Positions 1-6,918 of a DNA stretch of 10,766 bases are shown one piece after another. The notes beneath the pieces are model-generated. The model was not told the DNA's origin and made no database searches. It saw only the letters and a list, made by a program, of their open reading frames with translations. Position numbers and translations under genes: made by a program. Within the stretch, counting starts at the first letter, position 1; each line of letters opens with the position of its first letter. Origin of the DNA: Candidatus Nomurabacteria bacterium (GTDB lineage Bacteria > Patescibacteriota > Saccharimonadia > Saccharimonadales > Saccharimonadaceae); contig JAISHL010000085.1 in assembly GCA_031262565.1 (NCBI GenBank), positions 1 to 10,766 on the forward strand, in the 5' to 3' direction.

Positions 1-1285
1 GCCGTTTCAGATGACCGCCGCACAAAAACGTAGCTTGTGGGAGGTTTTACAAGATTTTGAAAAAAGCACACCAATGAACCGCCTTTTGCAAGGAGATGTC
101 GGTAGCGGAAAAACTGTCGTGGCGGGCGCGGCGGCGTATCAAGCGAGCCTGACTTGTTTTCAAACCGCGCTTCTTGCACCAACCGAGATTCTAGCGACTC
201 AACACGCCGAAACTTTGTCAAAACTTTTATCACCTTTTGGAATAAAAATCGCGCTTTTAACAGGTTCGGTCAAAAAAACCGCCCGCGAAGAATTGCTCAA
301 ACAGATCCAAAACGGCGACGCGCAAATTATCGTTGGCACGCATGCGCTCCTGCAACCGACCGTCAAATTTCACAAGCTCGGTTTTGTCGTGATCGACGAG
401 CAACACCGCTTTGGAGTAAAACAGCGACAGGAACTTTTGGTAAAATCCGATAATATGCCTCACCTCTTATCCATGACCGCCACACCAATCCCGCGATCAC
501 TGCAATTAACACTGTTCGGCGACCTTGACATTTCGATTTTGAATCAACTACCAAAAGGTCGAAAAGCAATAAAAACAGAGATAATTTCGCCAAATTCGCG
601 CGAGCCAATGAACCAAAAAATCTCCGCGGAACTAGAAAACGGTCGCCAAGCTTATTTCATCGCGCCACTCGTCGAAGAAAGCAAAATTTCCGAGAGCGAA
701 TCTGTCGAAAAATTAGCAAAAAAACTCCACACGCAGTTCAAAAACTGGCGAATTGGAATCTTGCACGGCAAAATGCCCGCCGAGCACAAGGAAAAAGTCA
801 TGCGCGAATTTGCGGCGCACGAGCTGGATATTTTAGTCGCTACAACAGTAGTAGAGGTTGGCGTGGACGTGCCAAATTCAACCATCATTGTCATCGAGAA
901 TGCCGACCGCTTTGGACTAGCGCAACTTCATCAGCTTCGCGGACGCGTCGGACGTGGCGAATATCAGTCATATTGTTTCTTAGTTCAATCAGATTCGTCG
1001 GCACCAACTCGACGATTGCGAGAGATTGAACGATCTAACGATGGCTTTCGCCTTGCCGAAGTTGACCTGCAGCTGCGTGGCGCAGGAGAAATTTATGGCA
1101 CAAGTCAGCACGGTCAATTAAACCTGCAAATCGCCAGTTTAACAGATACAAAAATGATTCAGTCCGCCAGTCAATCAGCCGAAAAATTCGCCCGCAAAAT
1201 CGCCGAGAATCCCGAAATCCTGTCAAAATACCCCGAACTCGCCAGCGAAGTTAATAAATATCAGCGCCTGACAACTTTAAACTAA
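1..1285 (+). CDS. recG: ATP-dependent DNA helicase RecG, C-terminal part (5' end outside window)
   Basis: RecG is a superfamily 2 translocase that remodels stalled replication forks and branch-migrates Holliday junctions in the cytoplasm. About 427 residues are visible, reading from base 2 (Pro-Phe-Gln-Met); the usual RecG is near 680-700 residues, so the N-terminal wedge domain lies upstream. In order: Walker A GDVGSGKT (bases 92-115), the DEQH box in VIDEQHRFG (about 386-412), motif III TATPIPRS (about 476-499), the second helicase lobe with ATTVVEVGVDVPN and QLRGRVGRG (about 932-958), and the RecG-specific TRG region FRLAEVDLQLRGAGEIYG (about 1046-1099). The set is complete and in family order, so a working helicase is expected. 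The ATG at base 11 is internal, because the reading frame and the RecG homology run off the left edge. It ends in TAA, 133 nt before fusA on the same strand. The family call is secure; only the 5' end is unknown. Confidence 0.96.
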   Translation, partial: PFQMTAAQKRSLWEVLQDFEKSTPMNRLLQGDVGSGKTVVAGAAAYQASLTCFQTALLAPTEILATQHAETLSKLLSPFGIKIALLTGSVKKTAREELLKQIQNGDAQIIVGTHALLQPTVKFHKLGFVVIDEQHRFGVKQRQELLVKSDNMPHLLSMTATPIPRSLQLTLFGDLDISILNQLPKGRKAIKTEIISPNSREPMNQKISAELENGRQAYFIAPLVEESKISESESVEKLAKKLHTQFKNWRIGILHGKMPAEHKEKVMREFAAHELDILVATTVVEVGVDVPNSTIIVIENADRFGLAQLHQLRGRVGRGEYQSYCFLVQSDSSAPTRRLREIERSNDGFRLAEVDLQLRGAGEIYGTSQHGQLNLQIASLTDTKMIQSASQSAEKFARKIAENPEILSKYPELASEVNKYQRLTTLN

Positions 1286-1307
1286 AACCTCAAATTCCGC
1301 CCAGAGT

Positions 1308-1336
1308 TTGCGTTTTTTCGTCTAGTCTGCTAAAAT
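1308..1336 (+). promoter_or_regulatory. Probable extended -10 promoter for fusA
   Basis: A TAAAAT -10 (1331-1336) is preceded by TGC, giving an extended TGn motif at 1328-1330. A weak -35, TTGCGT (1308-1313), sits 17 nt upstream. The -10 lies inside the palindrome TAAAATTTTA (1331-1340). Transcription would begin near 1343, leaving a leader of about 75 nt before the fusA ATG. That leader can form a modest hairpin (TTCG near 1350 with CGAA near 1376). Prediction from sequence only. Confidence 0.45.
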
Positions 1337-1418
1337 TTTAACAAGCATTTTCGCGCGGTCTTTTGGTTTGCGCCGAAGAACAGCGACAATCTAATAATAA
1401 TTAACTCAGGAAGGATTT

Positions 1419-3503
1419 ATGGCAACAACTCCATTATCAAAGTTACGAAATATCGGTATTATTGCGCACATTGACGCAGGTAAAACCACAACGACCGAAG
1501 GTATCTTATATCGCACAGGCTTGAAACACAAAATCGGCACCGTGCGTGGCAACGACGGCGGCGCAACAACTGACTGGATGGAACAAGAGAAAGAGCGCGG
1601 TATCACTATTACTTCCGCCGCTGTTACTTGCTTCTGGAAAGATCACAAAATTAACATCATCGACACACCAGGACATATCGACTTCACCGCTGAGGTTGAG
1701 CGCTCATTGCGCGTTTTGGATGGCGCAGTGACAGTTTTGGACGGCAAAATGGGCGTTGAGGCTCAGACTGAAACAGTGTGGCGACAAGCGAACAAATACG
1801 GCGTTCCACGTATCGTTTTTGTAAACAAAATCAACCAAACTGGTGGCGATTTTTACAAATCTCTTGATTCAATTCACAATCGCCTCGGTAAAAGCGCATT
1901 GCCAATTCACTTGCCAATCGGTTTTGAAAAAGATATTTGCGGCGTAGTTGACCTAGTCGATATGAAAGCTTACACCTACACCGACTTCCATGATCATGAG
2001 TTAGTTCAAGGTGAAATTCCTGCCGACATGATTGAAAAAGCGAAAAACGCACGTAGTATGTTGGTTGAAAAAGCTGTCGAATATGATGATGAATTATTTG
2101 AGCGATATTTGGACAAAGGCGAAGAATCCATCTCTATTGACGAACTGAAAGCGTCTTTGCGCAAAGCTGTTCTATCTGGCGAATTCTTCTTGGTAACAGG
2201 TGGCGACGGGCGTGGCGTTATCGTTGAGAAAGTTTTGGACTTAGTAACAGATTACTTACCAGCACCAACTGACGTTGAGGCAATCTGGGGAACAAATCCA
2301 AAGAATGGCGAAGAAGTTGATCGCAAACCATCAGTTGACGAGCCATTGTCAGCTTTGGCATTCAAAATCGCAACCGACCCATTTGTTGGAAAATTGATTT
2401 TCATCCGCGTTTACAGTGGTAAATTAAGCGCAGGTTCTTATGTTTTGAACGCAACATCTGGCGACAAAGAGCGCGTTGGGCGTATCGTCCGCATGTTCGC
2501 CGACAAGCGTGAAGATATTTCCGAAGTCGAAGCTGGCGACATCGCGGCAGTGGTTGGATTAAAAGACACCACAACTGGCACAACTTTGTGCGATCCAGCT
2601 CATCCAATCCAATTAGAAGGCATCACTTTCGTTGAGCCGCCAGTTTCGATCGCTGTTGAGCCAAAAACCAAAGCTGACCAAGAAAAAATGGACTTGGCGC
2701 TACATCGCCTAGCCGAAGAAGACCCGACTTTCCGCGTTCATACCGACGAGGAAACTGGTCAAACTATCATCTCGGGCATGGGCGAGCTTCACCTTGACAT
2801 TATCGTCGATCGCATGAAGCGCGAATTTAGCGTTGAGGCAAACACTGGCGAACCACAAGTTGCCTTCCGCGAAACTATTCGTGGCACAGCAGAAGTTCAA
2901 GGTAAATATATCAAGCAGTCAGGTGGTCGCGGTCAGTATGGTGACGTTTGGATTAAATTTGAACCAAATGAAACTGGCAAGGGCTTCGAGTTCATTGACA
3001 CGATCAAAGGTGGCGTTGTTCCGCAAGAATATCGCGGTCCAGTTAAGGCTGGTGTTGTTGAAACTTTGGACGGCGGTGTTATCGCTGGCTATCCAGTTGT
3101 TGACATCAAGGCAACTCTTTACGACGGTTCATACCACGAAGTCGACTCTTCGGAATTGGCATTTAAGATGGCTGGCGCATTGGCAACTCGCGAAGGCATT
3201 AAGAAAGCTAAACCAGTCCTACTTGAACCAGTCATGAAAATGGTCGTTGTTACCCCAGAAGATTTCATGGGCGACGTGATCGGCGACTTGAACTCACGAC
3301 GCGGACGCATTGAGGCGATGGAAGATTTAATGGGTGGTGCAAAGCAGATTACAGCGATGGTGCCACTAGCAAACTTGTTCGGCTATACAACTGACTTGCG
3401 CTCAATGTCGCAAGGTCGTGCCGCTTCGAGCATGGAATTGAACGGCTACGAGGAAGTTCCACCAAATGTCGCGCAAGAGATTATCGCCAAGCGCGCAAAA
3501 TAA
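1419..3503 (+). CDS. fusA: Translation elongation factor G with altered G4 and G5 motifs
   Basis: EF-G is the ribosomal GTPase that drives tRNA-mRNA translocation and, with ribosome recycling factor, subunit splitting. At 694 residues it is full length. Seen: G1 AHIDAGKTT (16-24), switch RGITIT (60-65), DTPGH (82-86), domain II with [14 protein letters not shown], domain IV with [16 protein letters not shown] and the tip loop [13 protein letters not shown], and a domain V ending in the usual [16 protein letters not shown] pattern. The start is fixed by AGGAAGGA at 1408-1415, just upstream of the ATG. Two oddities: the G4 motif, normally NKxD, is NKIN (136-139, Asn139 codon AAC at 1833-1835), and the G5 SAxKN region reads TGGDGRG (260-266). 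There is also a 2-residue insertion before switch I (near 43-46). The ribosome-facing parts look normal, so I call it the translocase and not an EF-G paralogue, although a fusA2-type paralogue cannot be excluded from one window. The gene is isolated from rpsL/rpsG and has its own promoter and terminator. Confidence 0.96.
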   Translation: MATTPLSKLRNIGIIAHIDAGKTTTTEGILYRTGLKHKIGTVRGNDGGATTDWMEQEKERGITITSAAVTCFWKDHKINIIDTPGHIDFTAEVERSLRVLDGAVTVLDGKMGVEAQTETVWRQANKYGVPRIVFVNKINQTGGDFYKSLDSIHNRLGKSALPIHLPIGFEKDICGVVDLVDMKAYTYTDFHDHELVQGEIPADMIEKAKNARSMLVEKAVEYDDELFERYLDKGEESISIDELKASLRKAVLSGEFFLVTGGDGRGVIVEKVLDLVTDYLPAPTDVEAIWGTNPKNGEEVDRKPSVDEPLSALAFKIATDPFVGKLIFIRVYSGKLSAGSYVLNATSGDKERVGRIVRMFADKREDISEVEAGDIAAVVGLKDTTTGTTLCDPAHPIQLEGITFVEPPVSIAVEPKTKADQEKMDLALHRLAEEDPTFRVHTDEETGQTIISGMGELHLDIIVDRMKREFSVEANTGEPQVAFRETIRGTAEVQGKYIKQSGGRGQYGDVWIKFEPNETGKGFEFIDTIKGGVVPQEYRGPVKAGVVETLDGGVIAGYPVVDIKATLYDGSYHEVDSSELAFKMAGALATREGIKKAKPVLLEPVMKMVVVTPEDFMGDVIGDLNSRRGRIEAMEDLMGGAKQITAMVPLANLFGYTTDLRSMSQGRAASSMELNGYEEVPPNVAQEIIAKRAK

Positions 3504-3536
3504 TCGTCTTAGCTAGCGAAAGTTACGAAAAATATC

Positions 3537-3580
3537 ACACACCATATATAGCGTTTAAACACTAGATATGGTGTGTTTTT
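3537..3580 (+). terminator. Rho-independent terminator of fusA
   Basis: A perfect 11-bp stem ACACACCATAT (3537-3547) pairs with ATATGGTGTGT (3566-3576) and runs into TTTTT (3576-3580). The 18-nt loop can pair further: TAG (3549-3551) with CTA (3562-3564), then GTT with AAC around 3553-3560. It lies 33 nt after the fusA stop. On the opposite strand the stem is followed, after four bases, by ATTTTT, so it may also stop transcripts arriving from the convergent surface-protein gene. Confidence 0.85.
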
Positions 3581-3585
3581 ACCTA

Positions 3586-3651
3586 TTTGTCATTACGAGG
3601 TGATTTATCCGCCGTGATTTTTGTCATTGCGAGCAAAGCGAAGCAATCTAG
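3586..3651. repeat. Dispersed-type intergenic repeat, two GTCATT-CGAG units
   Basis: GTCATTACGAGG (3589-3600) and GTCATTGCGAGC (3623-3634) are near-identical direct copies with 10 of 12 bases the same. The second continues as AAAGCGAAGCAATCTAG and carries the short inverted arms ATTGC (3625-3629) and GCAAT (3642-3646). From memory, strings of this form are dispersed between genes in several unrelated bacteria; that recollection is not checked here. No coding potential is seen. Confidence 0.55.
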
Positions 3652-3659
3652 TTTTATAA

Positions 3660-3755
3660 TGTCGCCCTGAATTTATTTCAGGGTCTACGTTATTCTTGTA
3701 TATTATAGATTCCGAAACAAGTTCAGAATGACAATTTACATTTCAGAATGACAAT
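3660..3755. repeat. Inverted pair of 28-nt palindromic repeat units plus a third partial copy
   Basis: Unit A (3660-3687, plus strand, TGTCGCCC...GGGTCTA) and unit B (3706-3733, same motif on the minus strand) match at 20 of 28 positions, and every mismatch is a transition. Each unit is itself palindromic: in unit A, CCCTGAA (3665-3671) pairs with TTCAGGG (3677-3683) around a 5-nt loop. The pair is separated by 18 nt, so 3660-3733 has terminal TGTC...GACA and can form one long imperfect hairpin. A third fragment, TTCAGAATGACAAT, repeats exactly at 3722-3735 and 3742-3755, 20 nt apart. This resembles a REP/MITE-like non-autonomous element. No transposase is in the window. Confidence 0.6.
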
Positions 3756-3766
3756 ATTTGAATACA

Positions 3767-5995
3767 TCAAATAACCAGCGTGATACGAATATAACCTGCA
3801 CTTCCAATAATTCCTGAGACGCCCGTGCTTGCAAACATACCAGCATAGCTCTGATCACCATAACTTCCTCCGCGCGCCATCCATACGCTAGTAGAAATTG
3901 AAAAGTAAGAGTATTCGCCATACCAAGACTGCGTGCCAGTTGCAACATTCTGAACACCCTTAGTTTCATGAAGTGCTTGTCCACCGCACTGTTCCCATGT
4001 GCATTGGTTAAAATTAGTTATATTGTTATTATTAGTAAAGATCGTGCTTTGAAAAAGACTGAAATATTTGTTGCTAACGTCTTCAAAATATTGATTACTA
4101 TCGTCCGTATTTACATAGAAGCCTGAACCAACTGGATTGCCAATATTATAGCCGTTAGAATAGTTACTTAACGTGCTTTCCCACTCACTACCAGACATAT
4201 CATAAACACCATAGACATTATTAGTTGTAGAAGTGTATGGGGCAACCCCGTTATAATATGCATCATAGCTAGAATGCGCCGCGCCATTTGCATTCTGATA
4301 GCCAGCACCAGTGTGATCATTGCGATTTATATACATCTCGCTCGTGCCTCGACCAAAAGTAGATAGTGCAAGATAAGCTATCGCACCCCACTGACGATTA
4401 CTAACTAATGAAGCGTCAACGTTTGATGCGAAATTATGTCGATTAGCTGCGCTGGCAGTTTTACCATCCATATCTATTCTACCGACCGACTTGGCGGTTT
4501 TAAATTGGTTCAATAAGTTTTGATCTTGACCATCACGATAACCAAGCGGATATAACGACGGCTTGACGGTTGGTGCAGCAATAAGACCTGTCGTTTCAAA
4601 CTTTCCCATCCAAAAGCCGTTGATTTGCTGAGTTGTGACGTTCTCGGCGTTGGTGTCGTCAGTAATCGTAAATGCTGGGTGAGTCGCCCACTGTCCCGCC
4701 GTAACACCGTCAAACTCCGTGGTTTGCGACGCGGTTTGGAATCTAATATTGAAATTATACGGACTCGCAAGCGAATTTGGACAATCATTGCCCTTGCCGT
4801 CGCTTGGCGCTTGCCCTGCCGTAAATGAGATCGGATCACTGGCGTTCGGGCGACAAACCTGATATTTATAGCGCGGAATATAGACATAATAACCAAGAAC
4901 ATCAGCTTCTGGAATCAGCGCGCCTGCTGGGGCGGATTTGAAATACGCCAAGGCGGTCATGGTTGGATTAGTAGTCGTTCCATCGGCGGCATATTTAACA
5001 GTAGTATTATTTAGCGTTACGGCATTTGCCCACCTGTGATTAGTATAATTATACCATTCACCTTGAACGTTTAGATCTGCTTTCGCCCAAAGTTTTGACG
5101 CATCAGTGCCTTTATAGGTGATAGGGATCATATTTTCATCAATTGAAACAATGCAATTGCTGATAGGATTGCCATTTTCGCAAGTTATATCACTGGAACT
5201 ATCTTGATTTACGTCTTCTATACTTATAACAACGCCACCAGAATAATTACCCGATGTCACGCTCATATCAATTTTGGTCGCAAAGTAGATTTCAAAAGTA
5301 TCATTGCTAGCTTGACCGCTAGTTGTCCTGACGTTAATTGGCGTAGTTGAAGTTGGAATGGCGGCATATTTAGCATTTGCAAAACCTTCATCGTAGCTCG
5401 AATTAACATCCGTATTAGAGTTGGTGTCTTTTTCGGCGACAATGTAACTCTCGTCAAAACCATTTTCTTCGGCGGCATGCGCGCTCGGCATGGCATAACC
5501 CCAAGTTCCGTTTGTAAGCGGTGCTGGTATTGTAAATGTGCCTGATACAGGCGTGATGTAACTACCGCTTGCGCCACTCACGCCAACCAGCCTATTTTCG
5601 TTGCCTTGGCTACTGAGGCTAACAATATAACCACCAGATGTCGCCGTATTGACGGTTATAGTGGCTTTACAAGTGATAATTGCGCCAGATGAGGTAATAT
5701 TAGCTGGCGTTAGATTACAGGTTACGCTATCGCCTTCTGTTTCGCTGTCCGTGCTGGTTAATGCAATACTAGCGTTAACACCATTGCCAACAGCGAGAGC
5801 GATATTAAAACCAGATTGTTGCGTCGGCGTATAAGAAAGATCAGAATTAAGTCGCGTGTCAGAAGTTAAAAACATATACGACAAAAACACTGCGCCGACA
5901 CTGATGGCGGTGATAACGCACGGCAAAAAATGCCTATGCAATTTGCTCGCACGCAAACTTAGCTCACGCTTGGTTTTCTTAAAACCCCTCCCCAT
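3767..5995 (-). CDS. Large membrane-anchored extracellular protein with an FGE/SUMF-like C-terminal region
   Basis: This is a 742-residue protein beginning at the ATG at 5995. A positively charged N-terminus (K/R-rich, residues 3-21) is followed by one hydrophobic segment (23-43, from FLPCVITAISVGAVFL) with no clear cleavage site, so a type II anchor with the rest outside the cell is likely. Residues about 50-150 are Ser/Thr-rich and beta-like, and about 230-260 hold a second beta-rich segment of the style FATKIDMSVTSGNYSGGVV. From about 290 it follows a mosaic family I know from Firmicutes and Saccharibacteria surface proteins: WYNYTNHRWANAVT, YVYIPRYKYQV (370-380), GFWMGKFET (460-468), YGVYDMSGSEWE (595-606), WMARGGSYGD (705-714), ending IRITLVI. 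The last motifs recall the formylglycine-generating-enzyme fold, but no catalytic Cys pair of that enzyme is evident, so a binding role is more likely. Cysteines fall in close pairs (93/109, 272/281, 381/405, 665/670), fitting extracytoplasmic disulfides. Function is unknown; adhesion or host contact is inference. Confidence 0.8.
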   Translation of the reverse strand: MGRGFKKTKRELSLRASKLHRHFLPCVITAISVGAVFLSYMFLTSDTRLNSDLSYTPTQQSGFNIALAVGNGVNASIALTSTDSETEGDSVTCNLTPANITSSGAIITCKATITVNTATSGGYIVSLSSQGNENRLVGVSGASGSYITPVSGTFTIPAPLTNGTWGYAMPSAHAAEENGFDESYIVAEKDTNSNTDVNSSYDEGFANAKYAAIPTSTTPINVRTTSGQASNDTFEIYFATKIDMSVTSGNYSGGVVISIEDVNQDSSSDITCENGNPISNCIVSIDENMIPITYKGTDASKLWAKADLNVQGEWYNYTNHRWANAVTLNNTTVKYAADGTTTNPTMTALAYFKSAPAGALIPEADVLGYYVYIPRYKYQVCRPNASDPISFTAGQAPSDGKGNDCPNSLASPYNFNIRFQTASQTTEFDGVTAGQWATHPAFTITDDTNAENVTTQQINGFWMGKFETTGLIAAPTVKPSLYPLGYRDGQDQNLLNQFKTAKSVGRIDMDGKTASAANRHNFASNVDASLVSNRQWGAIAYLALSTFGRGTSEMYINRNDHTGAGYQNANGAAHSSYDAYYNGVAPYTSTTNNVYGVYDMSGSEWESTLSNYSNGYNIGNPVGSGFYVNTDDSNQYFEDVSNKYFSLFQSTIFTNNNNITNFNQCTWEQCGGQALHETKGVQNVATGTQSWYGEYSYFSISTSVWMARGGSYGDQSYAGMFASTGVSGIIGSAGYIRITLVI

Positions 5996-6004
5996 AACAC
6001 AACC

Positions 6005-6034
6005 ATTATACCCCCCCCCTAATGGGTTCGTCAA
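6005..6034 (-). promoter_or_regulatory. Near-consensus sigma70-type promoter of the surface protein gene, G9 tract in its spacer
   Basis: On the minus strand TTGACG (6034-6029) and TATAAT (6010-6005) are 18 nt apart, matching the consensus at 5/6 and 6/6. The spacer ends in nine consecutive G directly before the -10. Expected +1 is near 5998, only about 3 nt before the ATG at 5995, so the mRNA would be essentially leaderless. The promoter lies in the gap after the MazG-like gene (its stop is at 6038). Confidence 0.7.
6011..6019 (-). repeat. Homopolymeric G9 tract between -35 and -10 (candidate phase-variation tract)
   Basis: Nine uninterrupted C on the plus strand are nine G on the transcribed strand. 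It is the longest C/G homopolymer I noticed in the window and lies entirely within the promoter spacer. Gain or loss of one G would set the spacer to 19 or 17 nt and change promoter strength. Confidence 0.8.
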
Positions 6035-6037
6035 GGG

Positions 6038-6358
6038 CTATTCTTCCGCGTCGTGATTTTTCTCCGCCAAGCCGTCCGCAATAATCTTTTTGCCGCGTTC
6101 GGTTTTTTCGTGCTGAATTTTCTCAATTTTCTCAACGCCATAAATCATTTTGAGAATGTCCACCATATTCGCCACATCGGCGATTTCCTCGCGAATATAT
6201 TGCTCATTTTCCGCTGGATTTTTTCTCGCCTTTTCACGCCAACTTTTACACAACTCCTTCGTCAATTCCGACATTTCCTCAATCGCCATCTTTTTCTGCG
6301 CCTCGACGCCTTCGATTTCCAAGAATTTAGCCAGCACCTCTAATCTGTCATCTTTCAT
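6038..6358 (-). CDS. MazG-like nucleotide pyrophosphohydrolase
   Basis: A 106-residue all-alpha NTP-pyrophosphohydrolase of the MazG-like superfamily. These enzymes convert (d)NTPs, often non-canonical ones, to the monophosphate and pyrophosphate using Mg2+ held by paired acidic motifs. The motifs are visible: EEMSE (27-31, EExxE) and EEIADV (57-62, ExxD), on helices separated by a Lys/Arg-rich loop. Length fits a single-domain member. The start ATG overlaps the stop of the upstream hydrolase gene in an ATGA (6355-6358), and a strong GGAGGAG (6364-6370) lies inside that upstream gene, so the two should be translationally coupled. The stop is TAG. A phage-type or HisE-like relative is possible; the substrate cannot be told from sequence. 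Confidence 0.8.
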   Translation of the reverse strand: MKDDRLEVLAKFLEIEGVEAQKKMAIEEMSELTKELCKSWREKARKNPAENEQYIREEIADVANMVDILKMIYGVEKIEKIQHEKTERGKKIIADGLAEKNHDAEE

Positions 6359-6918
6359 TTTAGCTCCTCCTTAATTAAATTTAATAATTCCGAAAACTCC
6401 GTATAGCCCGCCGCCGCATTCAAATGTCCGCCATTTTTAATCCAGATCGGCTCGATTTTCAAATTTTTCGCCAATTTTTCAACCTCCACGCGCGGAACAT
6501 ATGGGTCGTTGTCGCCGTCCATCAATACAAACTTTTCCGCCGATCGCCGAATCAAATCCCAATCAAAATCCGCATTAACAAAAGTCTCATTCAAAACATC
6601 AAACTTCGGATTACCCAATTCGCCCGCAAATCCCGCGACCAAAAACGCCGCCTTAATCGGCTCGCGACGCTGGCGATTCAGGACATTCAAAACATACGTC
6701 GCACCAACCGAATGACCGATTAAAATCGTGTCGCCGTCAAATTCAAATGGCGTTTCGCGTTGCAAAACTTCACACCAGTTCTCCACATTCTGACCGTCTG
6801 GCGTCGGAAATTTCGGCACGTAAACTTCATGCCCCAACGCTCGCAATTCACCCGCCAACCACGGAAACCAATTCTCGTTCGGATCGCCATATGCGCCGTG
6901 AATTATGACAATTTTCAT
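6355..6918 (-). CDS. RBBP9/YdeN-type serine alpha/beta hydrolase
   Basis: A 187-residue compact alpha/beta hydrolase. Seen: HGAYGDPNENWFPWL near the N-terminus (oxyanion region after the first strand), nucleophile elbow GHSVG with Ser70, Asp138 in DNDPYVP, and His165 in GGHLN, giving a full Ser-Asp-His triad with the spacing of the RBBP9/YdeN family. Members are small cytoplasmic serine hydrolases whose natural substrates are mostly unknown, so I assign no reaction beyond probable ester or amide hydrolysis. No signal peptide or membrane segment is seen. It is the middle gene of a trio: its ATG overlaps the Nudix stop (ATGA, 6915-6918), and its TGA overlaps the MazG-like start. Its own Shine-Dalgarno is weak (GGGAATAAGAG before the ATG), consistent with coupling to the Nudix gene. 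Confidence 0.87.
   Translation of the reverse strand: MKIVIIHGAYGDPNENWFPWLAGELRALGHEVYVPKFPTPDGQNVENWCEVLQRETPFEFDGDTILIGHSVGATYVLNVLNRQRREPIKAAFLVAGFAGELGNPKFDVLNETFVNADFDWDLIRRSAEKFVLMDGDNDPYVPRVEVEKLAKNLKIEPIWIKNGGHLNAAAGYTEFSELLNLIKEELK

Noticed and set aside
11..13. ATG at base 11 as the true start of the helicase.
   Set aside because: The frame continues to the window edge with Pro-Phe-Gln, matching RecG sequence ahead of the helicase core, and the N-terminal wedge domain would otherwise be missing.
3586..3755. Repeat block as a CRISPR array.
   Set aside because: Copies are few, imperfect, in both orientations and without uniform spacers. No cas gene is near.
3767..4000. C-terminal FGE-like end as the variable region of a diversity-generating retroelement.
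   Set aside because: No reverse transcriptase, template repeat or near-duplicate of the 3' end is present in the window, and the codons do not show an adenine-rich variable pattern.
5996..6034. TTG at 6034 as the start of the surface protein, adding 13 residues.
   Set aside because: The TTG is the first three bases of a near-consensus -35 box, the added codons run through the G9 spacer and TATAAT, and the ATG at 5995 sits directly before the positively charged anchor segment.
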